Source: Acetobacteraceae bacterium (lineage in GTDB: Bacteria; Pseudomonadota; Alphaproteobacteria; Acetobacterales; Acetobacteraceae). Taken from it: 64,000 nt of DNA. Below the pieces are notes generated by a model, which was not told where the DNA came from, ran no database searches, and worked only from the letters and a program-made list of their open reading frames with translations. Each line of letters opens with the position of its first letter. The stretch's first letter is position 1. Where the stretch lies: the NCBI GenBank assembly GCA_027482245.1, contig JAIXWG010000064.1, positions 186,001-250,000 on the forward strand. The letters run 5' to 3'. Of this stretch, positions 45,707 through 54,645 are shown one piece after another. A program made the translations under genes and the position numbers.

Positions 45707-45804
45707 TCCCCCACCCCGACCCTCCCCGCAAGCGCGGGGGGGGGGGAAGATGGCGCGCCCGGACTCCCTCCCCCGCGCTTGCGGGGGAGGGTCGGGGTGG
45801 GGGA
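45707..45804. repeat. Long inverted repeat between convergent genes
   Basis: Arms of about 34 nt (45707-45740 and 45770-45804) match except for one extra C. Each contains CCCCACCCCGACCCTCCCC and a GCAAGCGCGGGG core. It lies between the stops of the ABC exporter and ccrM and probably acts as a two-way terminator. The left arm runs into a run of 11 G (45736-45746), prone to sequencing error. Confidence 0.7.
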
Positions 45805-45827
45805 TGGCGCAACTCAACCCAACCCGC

Positions 45828-46916
45828 TCAAAGCCCCTGTGTCGCGATCTCCGTCCGGATCTCGTCGATCAGGCGCAGCCGCCCGTCGCGGCCCTCGATG
45901 TGCCAGAAGGTCCAGCCATTGCAGGACGGTGCCTGCTGCAACTCCGCGCCGACCTTGTGGATGGACCCCGTCGCCGCCCCGCAGCGCAGCGTACCATCCG
46001 CGCCAACCACCGCCCGCCAGCGCTTGTGCCGGTCCGTCAGCGTGGTCCCCGCCGGCACCAGCCCGCGTTCCACCAGCAGCCCGAAGGCGACGCGCGGCTG
46101 TTCCCGCTTGTTCGGCAGGGCGAGCGCGGCGCTTTCCGGCATCGCCTCCACCGCGTCGACCCGCGCCTTGGCGGCCGCGGCATAGCCCTCGTCCCGCTCG
46201 ATCCCGATGAAGCGCCGGCCGAGCCGCTTGGCGACCGCAGCGGTGGTGCCGGTGCCGAGGAAGGGGTCCAGCACCACCTCCCCGGGCTGGGTGCAGGACA
46301 CCAGCACGCGGTGCAGCAGCGCCTCCGGCTTCTGGGTCGGGTGCAGCTTCTTGCCGTCCTCGCCCCGCAGCCGCTCCGCGCCGGTGCAGAGCGGGAAATA
46401 CCAGTCGCTCCGCATCTGCACGTCGTCGTTCAGCGACTTCATGGCGGCGTAGTTGAAGCGGTAGCGGCTTTCGGCGCCCCGCGCGGCCCAGATCAGCGTC
46501 TCATGCGCATTGGTGAAGCGCCGGCCGCGGAAATTCGGCATCGGGTTCGCCTTGCGCCAGATCACGTCGTTCAGGATCCAGAAGCCGAGGTCCTGCATCG
46601 CCGTGCCGAGCCGGAAGACGTTGTGATAGCTGCCCACCACCCACAGCGTGCCGTCCTTGCGCAGCACGCGGCGGCATTCCGTCAGCCATTCCCGCGTGAA
46701 GGCGTCATAGGCCGCGAAGTCGCTGAACTGGTCCCAGGCATCGTCCACGCCGTCCACGATGCTGTCATCCGGCCGGCGCAGCTCCCCCTTCAGCTGAAGG
46801 TTGTAGGGCGGGTCCGCGAAGACGGCGTGCACGGAGGCCGGCGGCAGGCGCCGCAGCATCGCGATGCAGTCGCCGACCATCACCTCATCCAGCGGCAGGT
46901 CGAGACCGGTGCCCAT
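45828..46916 (-). CDS. ccrM: Cell-cycle DNA adenine methyltransferase (GANTC), CcrM type
   Basis: 362 residues. The catalytic motif DPPYNLQL is in the N-terminal part, and the AdoMet site LDPFLGTGTTAAVAKRLGRR follows near residue 225. The C-terminal 80 residues (LVERGLVPAGTTL, ...NGWTFWHIE) form the CcrM-specific DNA-recognition domain. It methylates GANTC after replication and times cell-cycle genes in alphaproteobacteria. A GAATC site lies about 24 bp before the start codon. Confidence 0.95.
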   Translation of the reverse strand: MGTGLDLPLDEVMVGDCIAMLRRLPPASVHAVFADPPYNLQLKGELRRPDDSIVDGVDDAWDQFSDFAAYDAFTREWLTECRRVLRKDGTLWVVGSYHNVFRLGTAMQDLGFWILNDVIWRKANPMPNFRGRRFTNAHETLIWAARGAESRYRFNYAAMKSLNDDVQMRSDWYFPLCTGAERLRGEDGKKLHPTQKPEALLHRVLVSCTQPGEVVLDPFLGTGTTAAVAKRLGRRFIGIERDEGYAAAAKARVDAVEAMPESAALALPNKREQPRVAFGLLVERGLVPAGTTLTDRHKRWRAVVGADGTLRCGAATGSIHKVGAELQQAPSCNGWTFWHIEGRDGRLRLIDEIRTEIATQGL

Positions 46917-46978
46917 CGTTACGCCAGCAACCCCTGTGCGAATCGAGCCCCCACCATGCGCGGGCCCGAGTCGCGCCG

Positions 46979-47614
46979 TCAACCGACCGGCACCGGCAGC
47001 AGCAGCGAAGCCTGGTCCACGGGGGCGAATCCCCGGCGATGGTGGCGCGTGGGACCCACCATCGCCAGCCGCGCGCGGTGCGCCGCCGTCGGGTATCCCT
47101 GGTTGCTGGCGAAGCCCCAGCCGGGATGCCGCAGGTCGAGCCGCGCCATCGCCCGATCCCGCGTGACCTTCGCCAGGATCGATGCCGCGGCGATCGACAG
47201 GCTCACCCCGTCCCCCCCCACCACGCAGCGCACCCGGCAGCGCAGCGGCGGCGCCATGTGGCCATCCACCAAAGCGAGGTCCGGCGCCACCGGCAGCCGG
47301 GCGAGCGCCCGCACCATGGCCAGGTGGCTGGCCCGCAGGATGTTGAGGCGCCCGATCTCCGCGACCGAGGCCCCCGCGATGGCGAAGACCAGGTCGCCCC
47401 GCTGGCGTGCCTCGGCCAGGGCGGCGAAGGCGGCGTCGCGCCGCGCGGCGGTCAGCTTCTTGCTGTCATCCAGCAGCCCGGCCAGCTCGGGCGCGGGTGG
47501 CACCAGGAACAGCGCGGCCGCCGCCAGCACCGGGCCGGCCAGCGGCCCGCGCCCGACCTCGTCGAGGCCCGCGACCAGACCCCCTTCCTCCGATTCCAGC
47601 GCGTAATCCGGCAT
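46979..47614 (-). CDS. rnhB: Ribonuclease HII
   Basis: 211-residue enzyme that removes ribonucleotides from DNA-RNA hybrids. The Asp-Glu pair is in GLDEVGRGPLAGPVLAAA, further acidic residues are in ALVDGHMAP and TRDRAMARLD. It lies directly upstream of ccrM on the same strand, the order seen in other alphaproteobacteria. The ATG giving MPDYALESEE is chosen. Confidence 0.94.
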   Translation of the reverse strand: MPDYALESEEGGLVAGLDEVGRGPLAGPVLAAAALFLVPPAPELAGLLDDSKKLTAARRDAAFAALAEARQRGDLVFAIAGASVAEIGRLNILRASHLAMVRALARLPVAPDLALVDGHMAPPLRCRVRCVVGGDGVSLSIAAASILAKVTRDRAMARLDLRHPGWGFASNQGYPTAAHRARLAMVGPTRHHRRGFAPVDQASLLLPVPVG

Positions 47615-47692
47615 GGGCGATCCATACCGCCCCCCGCAACCCCGCGCCATCGCGCCGCGTTCGCCCCCCCGAACATCGGAGGGACGATCATC

Positions 47693-48202
47693 ATGGACCA
47701 GCGCAGCATCAGGCTGGCGGCGGAAAGCGTGGAACCCGCGCCCTTCGCGATCCCCGGCGCCACCGGCGGCACCTTCCGCATCCAGATCCTGAACGAGGAT
47801 GCCGGCCGCGGCGTGGTGACCAGCATCGTCCACATCCCCGCCGGCGGCCGCATCCCGGCCCATTGCCACCGCGCGGGGTCGGAGATGCATTTCCTGCTGG
47901 AAGGCGACCTCCGCGATGGCGGGGAGGAGATGGCCGTCGGCGGCTTCACCACCCAGGCCGCGGGCGTGGTTCATGGCCCGCACGAAAGCCGCGGCGGCGC
48001 CCGGGTGCTGACGGTGCAGTCCTGGCAATCCTCCGACGGCGATTTCGACTTCGAGCCCGCCGCCGAGGCGACGGAGGCGACCCCGACCGGGGAGTTGCAG
48101 GACGGCAAGCTGCCCCAGGGCACCATGAAGCCGGTGGACCAGGGCGCCCAGGAACAGGCGCGGGAGGAAGCGGCAACCCCCGAGGGCAAGGGCTACAGCT
48201 GA
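47693..48202 (+). CDS. Cupin-domain protein
   Basis: 169 residues. The cupin metal motifs are visible: HIPAGGRIPAHCHRAGSEMH then GGFTTQAAGVVHGPHESR. The C-terminal 50 residues are Glu/Ala-rich and probably disordered. The ATG has GGAGG 9 nt upstream. It could be a small metal-dependent dioxygenase or isomerase, or an anti-sigma-like ChrR relative; function is not assigned. It is divergent from rnhB. Confidence 0.82.
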   Translation: MDQRSIRLAAESVEPAPFAIPGATGGTFRIQILNEDAGRGVVTSIVHIPAGGRIPAHCHRAGSEMHFLLEGDLRDGGEEMAVGGFTTQAAGVVHGPHESRGGARVLTVQSWQSSDGDFDFEPAAEATEATPTGELQDGKLPQGTMKPVDQGAQEQAREEAATPEGKGYS

Positions 48203-48308
48203 CACCCGCCCTGGCTTTTCGGCGAAGTTCCTGCTACGTTCCTTGCGCCATCAGCCCCATTCCGCCCTCGGCCGACCCATCCTGGGCCGGCCAGGCACCG
48301 CGGAATCG

Positions 48309-48326
48309 GTGCTAAAAGTGCTAAAA
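48309..48326. repeat. Tandem 9-nt repeat GTGCTAAAA x2
   Basis: Two exact copies lie in an AT-rich pocket of the 237-bp spacer after the cupin gene. The rest of this spacer shows no gene. It could be a regulator site. Confidence 0.4.
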
Positions 48327-48439
48327 GGGCATAATCCGTAGTAGTCTCGGGGGCCCTACCCCGACCGCCGCTCCGCCATGCGCAGGGCGGCGGTGAGGCG
48401 GGAGAAGGCGTACCAGAAGGCGCCGTGCCCCGGCGCCCC

Positions 48440-48721
48440 CTATCCTGGCACGGCCTCCGGCCCCGCCGGGTCGCCCCGCCGCAGCACGCCGAGCCGCGCC
48501 TCGTAGCGGCCGCGCATGTTCTCGAGGAAGGCGGCCGTCGCCGCCATGTACTGTTCCAGCATCTCGGCCGCGACCTCGATCTCCGCCTGCGGCCGCCCTT
48601 CCAGCGTCAGCGCCTTCAGCGCGCGGCTGTCGGTGGCCAGCTGGATGTGGAGGCGGTGCAGCTCGGCCAGGTGCCGGGCGATCACCTGGCGCGCCTCCCG
48701 CGCTGCGTCGGTCTCGGTCAT
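48440..48721 (-). CDS. Hypothetical helical protein
   Basis: 93 residues, not recognised. It is predicted helical and charged (REARQVIARHLAELHRLHIQ, AEIEVAAEMLEQYMAATAAF), with a short Pro/Gly tail. No signal or membrane segment. Third-codon positions are strongly GC, as in its neighbours. It lies 38 bp after the secreted hypothetical gene on the same strand. Confidence 0.6.
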   Translation of the reverse strand: MTETDAAREARQVIARHLAELHRLHIQLATDSRALKALTLEGRPQAEIEVAAEMLEQYMAATAAFLENMRGRYEARLGVLRRGDPAGPEAVPG

Positions 48722-48759
48722 CTCCGCAGCCTGCGCCGGCAGGGATGAAGGGGGCGTTA

Positions 48760-49179
48760 CTAGCCGCCCGTGCCCGTCTCCGCGCCGGCGAGTGCGGGCA
48801 GGGTGGCCAGCGCCTCCCCGGCCGCGGCGCGGGCGGCGGCGATGTCGCCGCCTTCCTCCCGCACCAGCGCCATTGCCTCCGACAGCTCCTTCACCGCGGT
48901 CTGCCAGGGCGCGCCGCGCCGGGCATCGGCGGGCAGGCGGAGCATGGCGCGCTCCACCTCGTTCAGCGCCTGGCGAAGGCGTGACGTGCCGGCGGAGGGG
49001 GTGATGGTCCCCTCCTCCAGCCGCTTCAGCACGTCCCGCAGCCCTTCCTCGGCCTCGCGCAGCGTGCGCATGGCCTCCACCTGCGCGGCGGAACCGGTGC
49101 CGGGGGCGGGCTGGGCGTGAACCAGGGCGGGGGCAGCACCCAGCGCAACGGCCAGGGCAAGCGCAATCGATCGGTGCAT
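48760..49179 (-). CDS. Hypothetical exported protein
   Basis: 139 residues with a clear signal peptide (MHRSIALALAVALGAAPALV, cleavage near HAQ). The mature part is helical and Ala/Glu-rich (LREAEEGLRDVLKRLEEGTI). The ATG has an AAGGAG site. No family recognised. It is divergent from the CoxL-like gene; the two may share a promoter region. Confidence 0.7.
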   Translation of the reverse strand: MHRSIALALAVALGAAPALVHAQPAPGTGSAAQVEAMRTLREAEEGLRDVLKRLEEGTITPSAGTSRLRQALNEVERAMLRLPADARRGAPWQTAVKELSEAMALVREEGGDIAAARAAAGEALATLPALAGAETGTGG

Positions 49180-49299
49180 GGGGCTTGCACTCCTTCCGGG
49201 ACGGGAACGCCGCGCGCCCTGGCCGGTTGCCGGCCCCCCTTTTCGTCCCCCCCAAAGATCGCAGATGATGAGGCGCAGAAGATCTGGGGAACGAGAGCC

Positions 49300-51627
49300 A
49301 TGGCGAAGTTCGGGTTGAGCCAATCGGTGCGGCGCGTGGAGGATCCCCGCCTGTTGACGGGGCGCGGCCGCTACACGGACGACATCGCCATGCCGGGCGA
49401 GGCCGTGGGCGTCGTGCTCCGCAGCCCCCATGCCCATGCGAGGATCACCAGCCTCGACACCAGCGCGGCCAAGGCCGTGCCGGGCGTGCTGGCGGTGATC
49501 ACGGGCGCGGACCTGCAGGCGGCGGGCCTCGGCGAGGTGCCCTGCGTGATCCCGCTGAAGAACAAGGACGGCACGCCGCGCGCCAACACGCCGCGCCTGG
49601 CGCTGGCCACCGACACGGTCCGCCATGTCGGCGATCCCGTCGCCTTCATCGTGGCGGAAACGCCGCAGGCCGCGCGGGATGGCGCGGAAGCGGTGATGGT
49701 GGACTATGACGTCCTGCCCGCCGCGACGGACCTTGCCACCGCCTGGGAAGCCGGGCAGCCGCAGGTCTGGGACGGTGCGGCCAGCAACGTCGCCTTCGAC
49801 TGGGAAGCCGGCGACAAGGCCAAGACGGAAGCGGCCTTCGCCCGCGCCGCGCATGTCACGCGCCTCACGGTCGTGAACAACCGCGTCGTCGTCGCCAGCA
49901 TGGAAACGCGCGCCGCCGTCGCGGCCTGGGAAGGCGACAAGCTGACGCTGCACACCAACACCCAGGGCTCCTGGCTGGTGAAGAACCTGCTGGCGGGCAA
50001 CGTCTTCAAGATCTCGCCGGAGAATGTCCGCGTCATCACCCCCGATGTCGGCGGCGGCTTCGGCATGAAGCTGTATCTCTACGCGGAACACGTCCTGGTC
50101 GCCTTCGCGGCCAAGCAGGTCGGCCGCCCGGTGAAGTGGACCAGCGAGCGGTCGGAGGCCTTCCAGTCCGACACCCATGGCCGCGACAACATCACCCTCG
50201 GTGAACTGGCGACGGACGCGAACGGCAAGTTCCTGGCGCTGCGCACGCGCAACTACGCCAACATGGGCGCCTACCTCTCCACCTTCGCGCCCTTCATCCC
50301 GACCGGCGCCGGCACCAAGGTGCTCGCCAGCGTCTATGGGTTCGAGGCGATCTACGCGAACGTGATCGGCGTGCTGACCAACACCGTCCCCGTCGATGCC
50401 TATCGCGGCGCCGGCCGGCCGGAGAGCAACTATCTGGTAGAGCGCCTGATCGACGCGGCCGCCCGCGAGCTGAAGATCGACCGGATCGAGCTGCGCCGCC
50501 GCAACATGGTGACGCAGGCCGCGATGCCCTTCGTCTCCGCCATGGGCCAGCGCTACGACAGCGGCGATTTCCTGCAGCTCATGGACAGCGCGCTGGCGAA
50601 GATCGACTGGGCGGGCTTCCCGGCGCGGCGGGCGGAAGCCGAGAAGCGCGGCAAGCGGCGCGGCATCGGCCTGGCCTACTACCTGGAAGCCACCGGCGGC
50701 GGTCCCACGGAGAACGCCAAGGTCGTCTTCGCCGAGGATGGCTTCGTCGATGTCTATGTCGGCACGCAATCGACCGGCCAGGGGCATGAAACCGCCTACG
50801 CCATGCTGACGCAGCATGAGCTCGGCGTTCCCATGGAGAAGATCCGGGTGAAGCAGGGCGACAGCGAGACGCTGCCCGAGGGCGGCGGCACCGGCGGTGC
50901 GCGCAGCCTCTATTCCGAAGGCCAGGCCATCCTCGTCACCACCGCCAGCGTGATCGAGAAGGGCAAGCAGGCCGCGGCGGAGCATCTGGAAACCTCCGTC
51001 GCCGACATCGAATTCACGCCCGCCGCCGGGCGCTTCGATGTCGCGGGCACGGACAAGGGCGTGGGCATCCTCGAACTCGCCGCCATCCAGCGGAAGCGCG
51101 TGGCGGCGGGGCAGTCCACCCTGCTGCTCGACGCCATGGAGACGGCGAAGATCGAGGCCCACACCTTCCCCAATGGCTGCCACGTGGCGGAAGTGGAGGT
51201 GGACCCCGATACGGGCATCGTCTCCGTCCCCCGCTACATCGTCGTGGACGATGTCGGCCATGCGCTGAACCCGCTGATCGTGCGCGGCCAGGTGCATGGC
51301 GGCGTGGCGCAGGGCCTCGGCCAGGCGCTGCATGAGCGCACGGCCTATGACAATGGCAGCGGCCAGCTGCTCTCGGCCTCCTTCATGGACTACGCGCTGC
51401 CCCGCGCCGATGACCTGCCGGACATCGACGTGGACCTGATCGAGGTGACCTGCGAGACCAATCCGCTCGGCGTGAAGGGCGCGGGCGAGGCCGGTGCCGT
51501 GGGCTCGCCCCCCGCCGCGATGAATGCGCTGGTCGATGCGCTGACGCCAGTCGGCATCACGCACATGGACATGCCCGCCACGCCGGAGACGGTGTGGAAG
51601 GCGATCCAGGCGGCGAAGGCGGCCTGA
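49300..51627 (+). CDS. Molybdopterin-binding dehydrogenase subunit, CoxL/xanthine dehydrogenase family
   Basis: 775 residues of the large molybdenum subunit: an N-terminal aldehyde-oxidase a/b hammerhead (SVRRVEDPRLLTGRGRYTDD) and the cofactor-binding domain with VGGGFGMKLYLYAEHVL, VDAYRGAGRPESNYLVER and the active-site glutamate in GVKGAGEAGAVGSPPA. The loop AYRGAGR marks it as CoxL-like form II, not a true CO dehydrogenase. No small iron-sulfur or FAD subunit genes adjoin it. The substrate is unknown. Confidence 0.9.
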   Translation: MAKFGLSQSVRRVEDPRLLTGRGRYTDDIAMPGEAVGVVLRSPHAHARITSLDTSAAKAVPGVLAVITGADLQAAGLGEVPCVIPLKNKDGTPRANTPRLALATDTVRHVGDPVAFIVAETPQAARDGAEAVMVDYDVLPAATDLATAWEAGQPQVWDGAASNVAFDWEAGDKAKTEAAFARAAHVTRLTVVNNRVVVASMETRAAVAAWEGDKLTLHTNTQGSWLVKNLLAGNVFKISPENVRVITPDVGGGFGMKLYLYAEHVLVAFAAKQVGRPVKWTSERSEAFQSDTHGRDNITLGELATDANGKFLALRTRNYANMGAYLSTFAPFIPTGAGTKVLASVYGFEAIYANVIGVLTNTVPVDAYRGAGRPESNYLVERLIDAAARELKIDRIELRRRNMVTQAAMPFVSAMGQRYDSGDFLQLMDSALAKIDWAGFPARRAEAEKRGKRRGIGLAYYLEATGGGPTENAKVVFAEDGFVDVYVGTQSTGQGHETAYAMLTQHELGVPMEKIRVKQGDSETLPEGGGTGGARSLYSEGQAILVTTASVIEKGKQAAAEHLETSVADIEFTPAAGRFDVAGTDKGVGILELAAIQRKRVAAGQSTLLLDAMETAKIEAHTFPNGCHVAEVEVDPDTGIVSVPRYIVVDDVGHALNPLIVRGQVHGGVAQGLGQALHERTAYDNGSGQLLSASFMDYALPRADDLPDIDVDLIEVTCETNPLGVKGAGEAGAVGSPPAAMNALVDALTPVGITHMDMPATPETVWKAIQAAKAA

Positions 51628-51634
51628 CGACGGT

Positions 51635-51655
51635 CCAGGCCCGTCTCGGGCCTGG
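51635..51655. terminator. Hairpin between convergent genes (first)
   Basis: CCAGGCCCG and CGGGCCTGG flank TCT, 8 bp after the molybdenum subunit stop. It has no U tract. It is the first of two adjacent stems. Confidence 0.55.
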
Positions 51656-51665
51656 CGGATGGGGT

Positions 51666-51690
51666 CCGGGGAAGGCAGCGCCTTCCCCGG
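51666..51690. terminator. Hairpin between convergent genes (second)
   Basis: CCGGGGAAGGC and GCCTTCCCCGG flank AGC, an 11-bp stem ending one base before the sulfatase stop. With the first stem it probably ends both converging transcripts. Confidence 0.55.
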
Positions 51691-51691
51691 C

Positions 51692-53257
51692 TCACCATTC
51701 TCCGTAGAACACGCCGGCGGCCTTGTGGCGGTCGGTACGCAGCTCCGCCTCCGCCCAGGTCAGCGTCGTGCGGCGCTTCAGCCGCGTGAACCACGCGAGC
51801 AGCTTCTCCCGCGCCGCCGTCCGCACCCCCTCAAGCGCCAGATCGGCGCCGAGGTCGTGGAACTCCGCCGGATCCGCCTGAAGGTCGAACAGCTGCGGCC
51901 GGTGCCCGCTGGTCCAGTGCACATATTTCCAGCGCGCATCCCGCAGCATCCAGGCGTGGTGCTGCCCCGTGGGATGACCCAGCCGGCGCCGAGCACCACG
52001 AAACGTCCAGTCCAGCTCGCTCACCACCGCATCTCGCCAGGGCGGTGTGGCGCCGTGCGTCAGCGGCAGCAGAGAGCGTCCTTCGACCACATGCTCCGCG
52101 GCCGGCAGGCCGAGCGCGTCGAGGATCGTCGGCACGACGTCGATCGCCTCCACGAAGCGGTCATCGACGGTGCCGCGCGTCGCATCCGCCTCCGTCGAGG
52201 GATCGAACAGCAGGAAGGGCACGCGCTGCACGCAGTCATGGAACAGCTCCTTCTCGCCCAGCCAGTGGTCGCCGAGATAGTCGCCATGGTCGGAGCAGAA
52301 GACGACCATCGTGTCCCGCCAGCGCCCAAGCCGCTCCATCGCCTCCCACACGCGCCCCAGATGGTCGTCGAGCTGCGTGATGAGGCCCTGATAGGCCGGC
52401 CGCACCGTCGCGATGCAGTCGTCGATCTGGAAGCTCTCGCTGACTTCCTCCTTCTGCCATTCGCGCAGCAGCGGATGCGCGCCCTCCCCGCGCTCCGCCG
52501 GGTGCCGGGAGACGGGCAGGCATTGGTTGGGCGAATACATCGCGTGGTAGGGCGCGGGCGCGATGTAGGGCCAGTGCGGCTTCACATAGGACAAATGCAG
52601 CACCCAGGGGTCGTCGCCCTGCCGGTCCATGAAGCCGATGGCCTGGTCGGTCGTGTAGGCGGTCTCGCTATGCTCCTCCTTGACCCGGGCGGGCAGGCGG
52701 GCGTTGCGCATCTTCCAGCCGCTGCGGACCTTTCCTTCCTCGTCCTCCACGGCGATGACGTAGTCGGTCCAGGGATCGGCGCTGTCATAGCCCTTCGATC
52801 GCAGCCAATGGGCGTAGGCGCTGTCAGGCTCCGCATGGTGGCCGTCATGGCGATCGACCAGCGTGAACCACCCCTCCTCCAGCAGCGCCGCCAGGTCGTG
52901 CTGGCCATCCAGCCGCAGGCGCTTCATGCCATGCGCATCGGGCAGCACATGCGTCTTGCCGGCCAGCGCCAGCGCCCTTCCCGCCTCCCGCAGATGCCAT
53001 CCCAGCGTCACCTCGCCGACCGAGAGCGGCACGCGGTTATGCGTGGCGCCGTGGGAGGTGACGTAGCGCCCCGTGTAGTAGGACATGCGCGACGGCCCGC
53101 AGATGCCGGACTGCACATAGGCCTGGGAGAACCGCACGCCGCGCGCCGCCAGCGCATCCAGGTTCGGTGTGCGCAGGAAGGGATGCCCCGCGCAGCCGAG
53201 GTGATCCCAGCGCAACTGGTCCACCATGATGAAGAGCACGTTGCGGATGGCGGTCAT
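51692..53257 (-). CDS. Sulfatase / phosphonate monoester hydrolase family enzyme
   Basis: 521-residue alkaline-phosphatase-fold hydrolase. The formylglycine Cys53 is in the core CGPSRMSYYTGRY, the metal ligands begin at MVDQLRWDHLG, and SDHGDYLGDHWLGEKELFHD supplies the other site. Similar proteins hydrolyse sulfate or phosphonate monoesters. There is no signal peptide, so it is cytoplasmic. A formylglycine-generating enzyme is not encoded nearby. Confidence 0.88.
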   Translation of the reverse strand: MTAIRNVLFIMVDQLRWDHLGCAGHPFLRTPNLDALAARGVRFSQAYVQSGICGPSRMSYYTGRYVTSHGATHNRVPLSVGEVTLGWHLREAGRALALAGKTHVLPDAHGMKRLRLDGQHDLAALLEEGWFTLVDRHDGHHAEPDSAYAHWLRSKGYDSADPWTDYVIAVEDEEGKVRSGWKMRNARLPARVKEEHSETAYTTDQAIGFMDRQGDDPWVLHLSYVKPHWPYIAPAPYHAMYSPNQCLPVSRHPAERGEGAHPLLREWQKEEVSESFQIDDCIATVRPAYQGLITQLDDHLGRVWEAMERLGRWRDTMVVFCSDHGDYLGDHWLGEKELFHDCVQRVPFLLFDPSTEADATRGTVDDRFVEAIDVVPTILDALGLPAAEHVVEGRSLLPLTHGATPPWRDAVVSELDWTFRGARRRLGHPTGQHHAWMLRDARWKYVHWTSGHRPQLFDLQADPAEFHDLGADLALEGVRTAAREKLLAWFTRLKRRTTLTWAEAELRTDRHKAAGVFYGEW

Positions 53258-53362
53258 GCGGCACGTTCCCCCGGTCGTCGCCGCGCATCCTGCCCCCTTC
53301 CCCGCTTGCGCGGGAGGGCTCGGCGCGGCCCATGGTGGTGCCAACCAGGGAGGACCATCGCC

Positions 53363-53548
53363 ATGGTCGGGGATGCCGCGCGCGGCCGCCTGTCGGGCTG
53401 GGGGATCGACCCCTGGCCGGGCGGCGACCTGCCCGCCCTGCTCGCCACCACCCATCCGCGCTGGGGCCGGGTGGTGCGGGAGGCAGGCATGCGGCTCGAT
53501 CAGGGCAGCGCGGGGCTCATGATCTCCCACACCAGCCTGTCGAGGTAG
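53363..53548 (+). CDS. Possible small protein or gene remnant
   Basis: 61 codons with an excellent ribosome site (AGGGAGGA, 9 nt before ATG) and strongly GC third positions (LSGWGIDPWPGGDLPALLAT, RWGRVVREAGMRLDQ). It fills the 242-bp space between the minus-strand sulfatase and protease genes and overlaps the protease 3' end by 49 bp. No family is recognised; it may be the truncated start of a lost gene. Confidence 0.35.
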   Translation: MVGDAARGRLSGWGIDPWPGGDLPALLATTHPRWGRVVREAGMRLDQGSAGLMISHTSLSR

Positions 53549-54645
53549 CGGGCCGACAGCGCGCCGTAGCCGCGGCCGGGCACGATCGGGTCGGGTGTCT
53601 TGTTGTCCGGCGCATCGGTGGCCCAGTTCTCACCCATGCTGTTGCGGAACACGAACCAGCCCCCGCCGAGATCCGGGCTCGGGGCCGGCCGGAAGCCGAC
53701 GATGCAGACGGCATGTCCCGCTTCCGCGAAGACCCAGCCTGGCGCCGGATCCGACACCTGCCCGCTGGAGATCACGGATTTCAGCCACCAGTTGTCGGGC
53801 GAGCCTGGCGGGCTGCCGGGCGGGAGGAAGACGGGAAGCGAAACGGCAACGGGTCGCCCCTGCTTCAGCAGGTTCAGCACGACGCGGGCCACGTTCGGAG
53901 GGCGTTTCGCGATGGCCAGGTCCCAGTAGTCCACGGGTGCGACCGGCCGCGCCCCGGCGCGCACGTCATCGGGGGGATCGGCATCAAGCGGCTTCCGGTC
54001 CGGCCAATCGTCTTCCAGCGGCACGCCCTGCTGCTGCAGCACCGCCTGCGCGGCGCCAAGCTTCGTGGCGCCATTCTCGAAGCCGAGTGGCTTGAAGGCC
54101 GGCTGCGGGTTCTGCTCCGCCAGCACCCGCATGCGGCGATACAGGAAGACCGCGGAAAGCCGTGGCGGCCGCTGGCCGGGCGGCATCAGGGCACGCTCGG
54201 CGGCGGCGGTGGCGGCGAAGCCCACGCAGGTCGGTTTCCGGCCCTGGTCGCGCAGCGGCCATCGGTCCTTCAGCGGACCGAGCAGATCGACGCGTTCATC
54301 CTCGCCGAGTGCCGGCGGCCCATCGGCAAGGGGCCACTTCGGCGGAAAATTCCCCATCACCTGCCCGGGCCGCGGCGGCGGCGGGCGCAGCACGCCGCCG
54401 TCCGGCGGCTGGGCCGGCGCTTCCGCCAGCAGGCGGCGATAGCCGTCCGAGAGGTAGCCGCCAGCCTCGATCAGGCCGAGCAGCGCCACGCGGCGTATCT
54501 CACCGCCTTGGTCGAGGTAGCGGCTGGCATCGAGCACGGCGTGAAGGGCATCCCAGCCCTGCGGGGCGGCGTCCCGCACCCAGGCGAGTTCCCCCTCGGA
54601 CATGCGCAGCGTCTCCGCCGCGATGCTGGAGAAGGGGGCGTTCAC
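53500..54645 (-). CDS. Papain-like (C1 family) cysteine peptidase
   Basis: 381 residues. The papain-type catalytic residues are visible: Gln134 and Cys140 in LRDQGRKPTCVGFA, His311 in EAGHAVCIVGF and Asn335 in FRNSMGENW. A 100-residue N-terminal region of unknown role precedes the core. There is no signal peptide. GTG start overlapping the haloperoxidase-like gene by GTGA, so the two are co-translated. Confidence 0.85.
   Translation of the reverse strand: MNAPFSSIAAETLRMSEGELAWVRDAAPQGWDALHAVLDASRYLDQGGEIRRVALLGLIEAGGYLSDGYRRLLAEAPAQPPDGGVLRPPPPRPGQVMGNFPPKWPLADGPPALGEDERVDLLGPLKDRWPLRDQGRKPTCVGFAATAAAERALMPPGQRPPRLSAVFLYRRMRVLAEQNPQPAFKPLGFENGATKLGAAQAVLQQQGVPLEDDWPDRKPLDADPPDDVRAGARPVAPVDYWDLAIAKRPPNVARVVLNLLKQGRPVAVSLPVFLPPGSPPGSPDNWWLKSVISSGQVSDPAPGWVFAEAGHAVCIVGFRPAPSPDLGGGWFVFRNSMGENWATDAPDNKTPDPIVPGRGYGALSARYLDRLVWEIMSPALP

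Noticed and set aside
45736..45746. Run of 11 G as a possible frameshift or phase-variable switch
   Set aside because: It lies in non-coding sequence between two convergent stops; its length may be a sequencing artefact but affects no gene.
51659..53548. 629-codon plus-strand frame opposite the sulfatase
   Set aside because: Antisense shadow with His/Arg/Gln bias; only its last 61 codons, outside the sulfatase, have a plausible own start.
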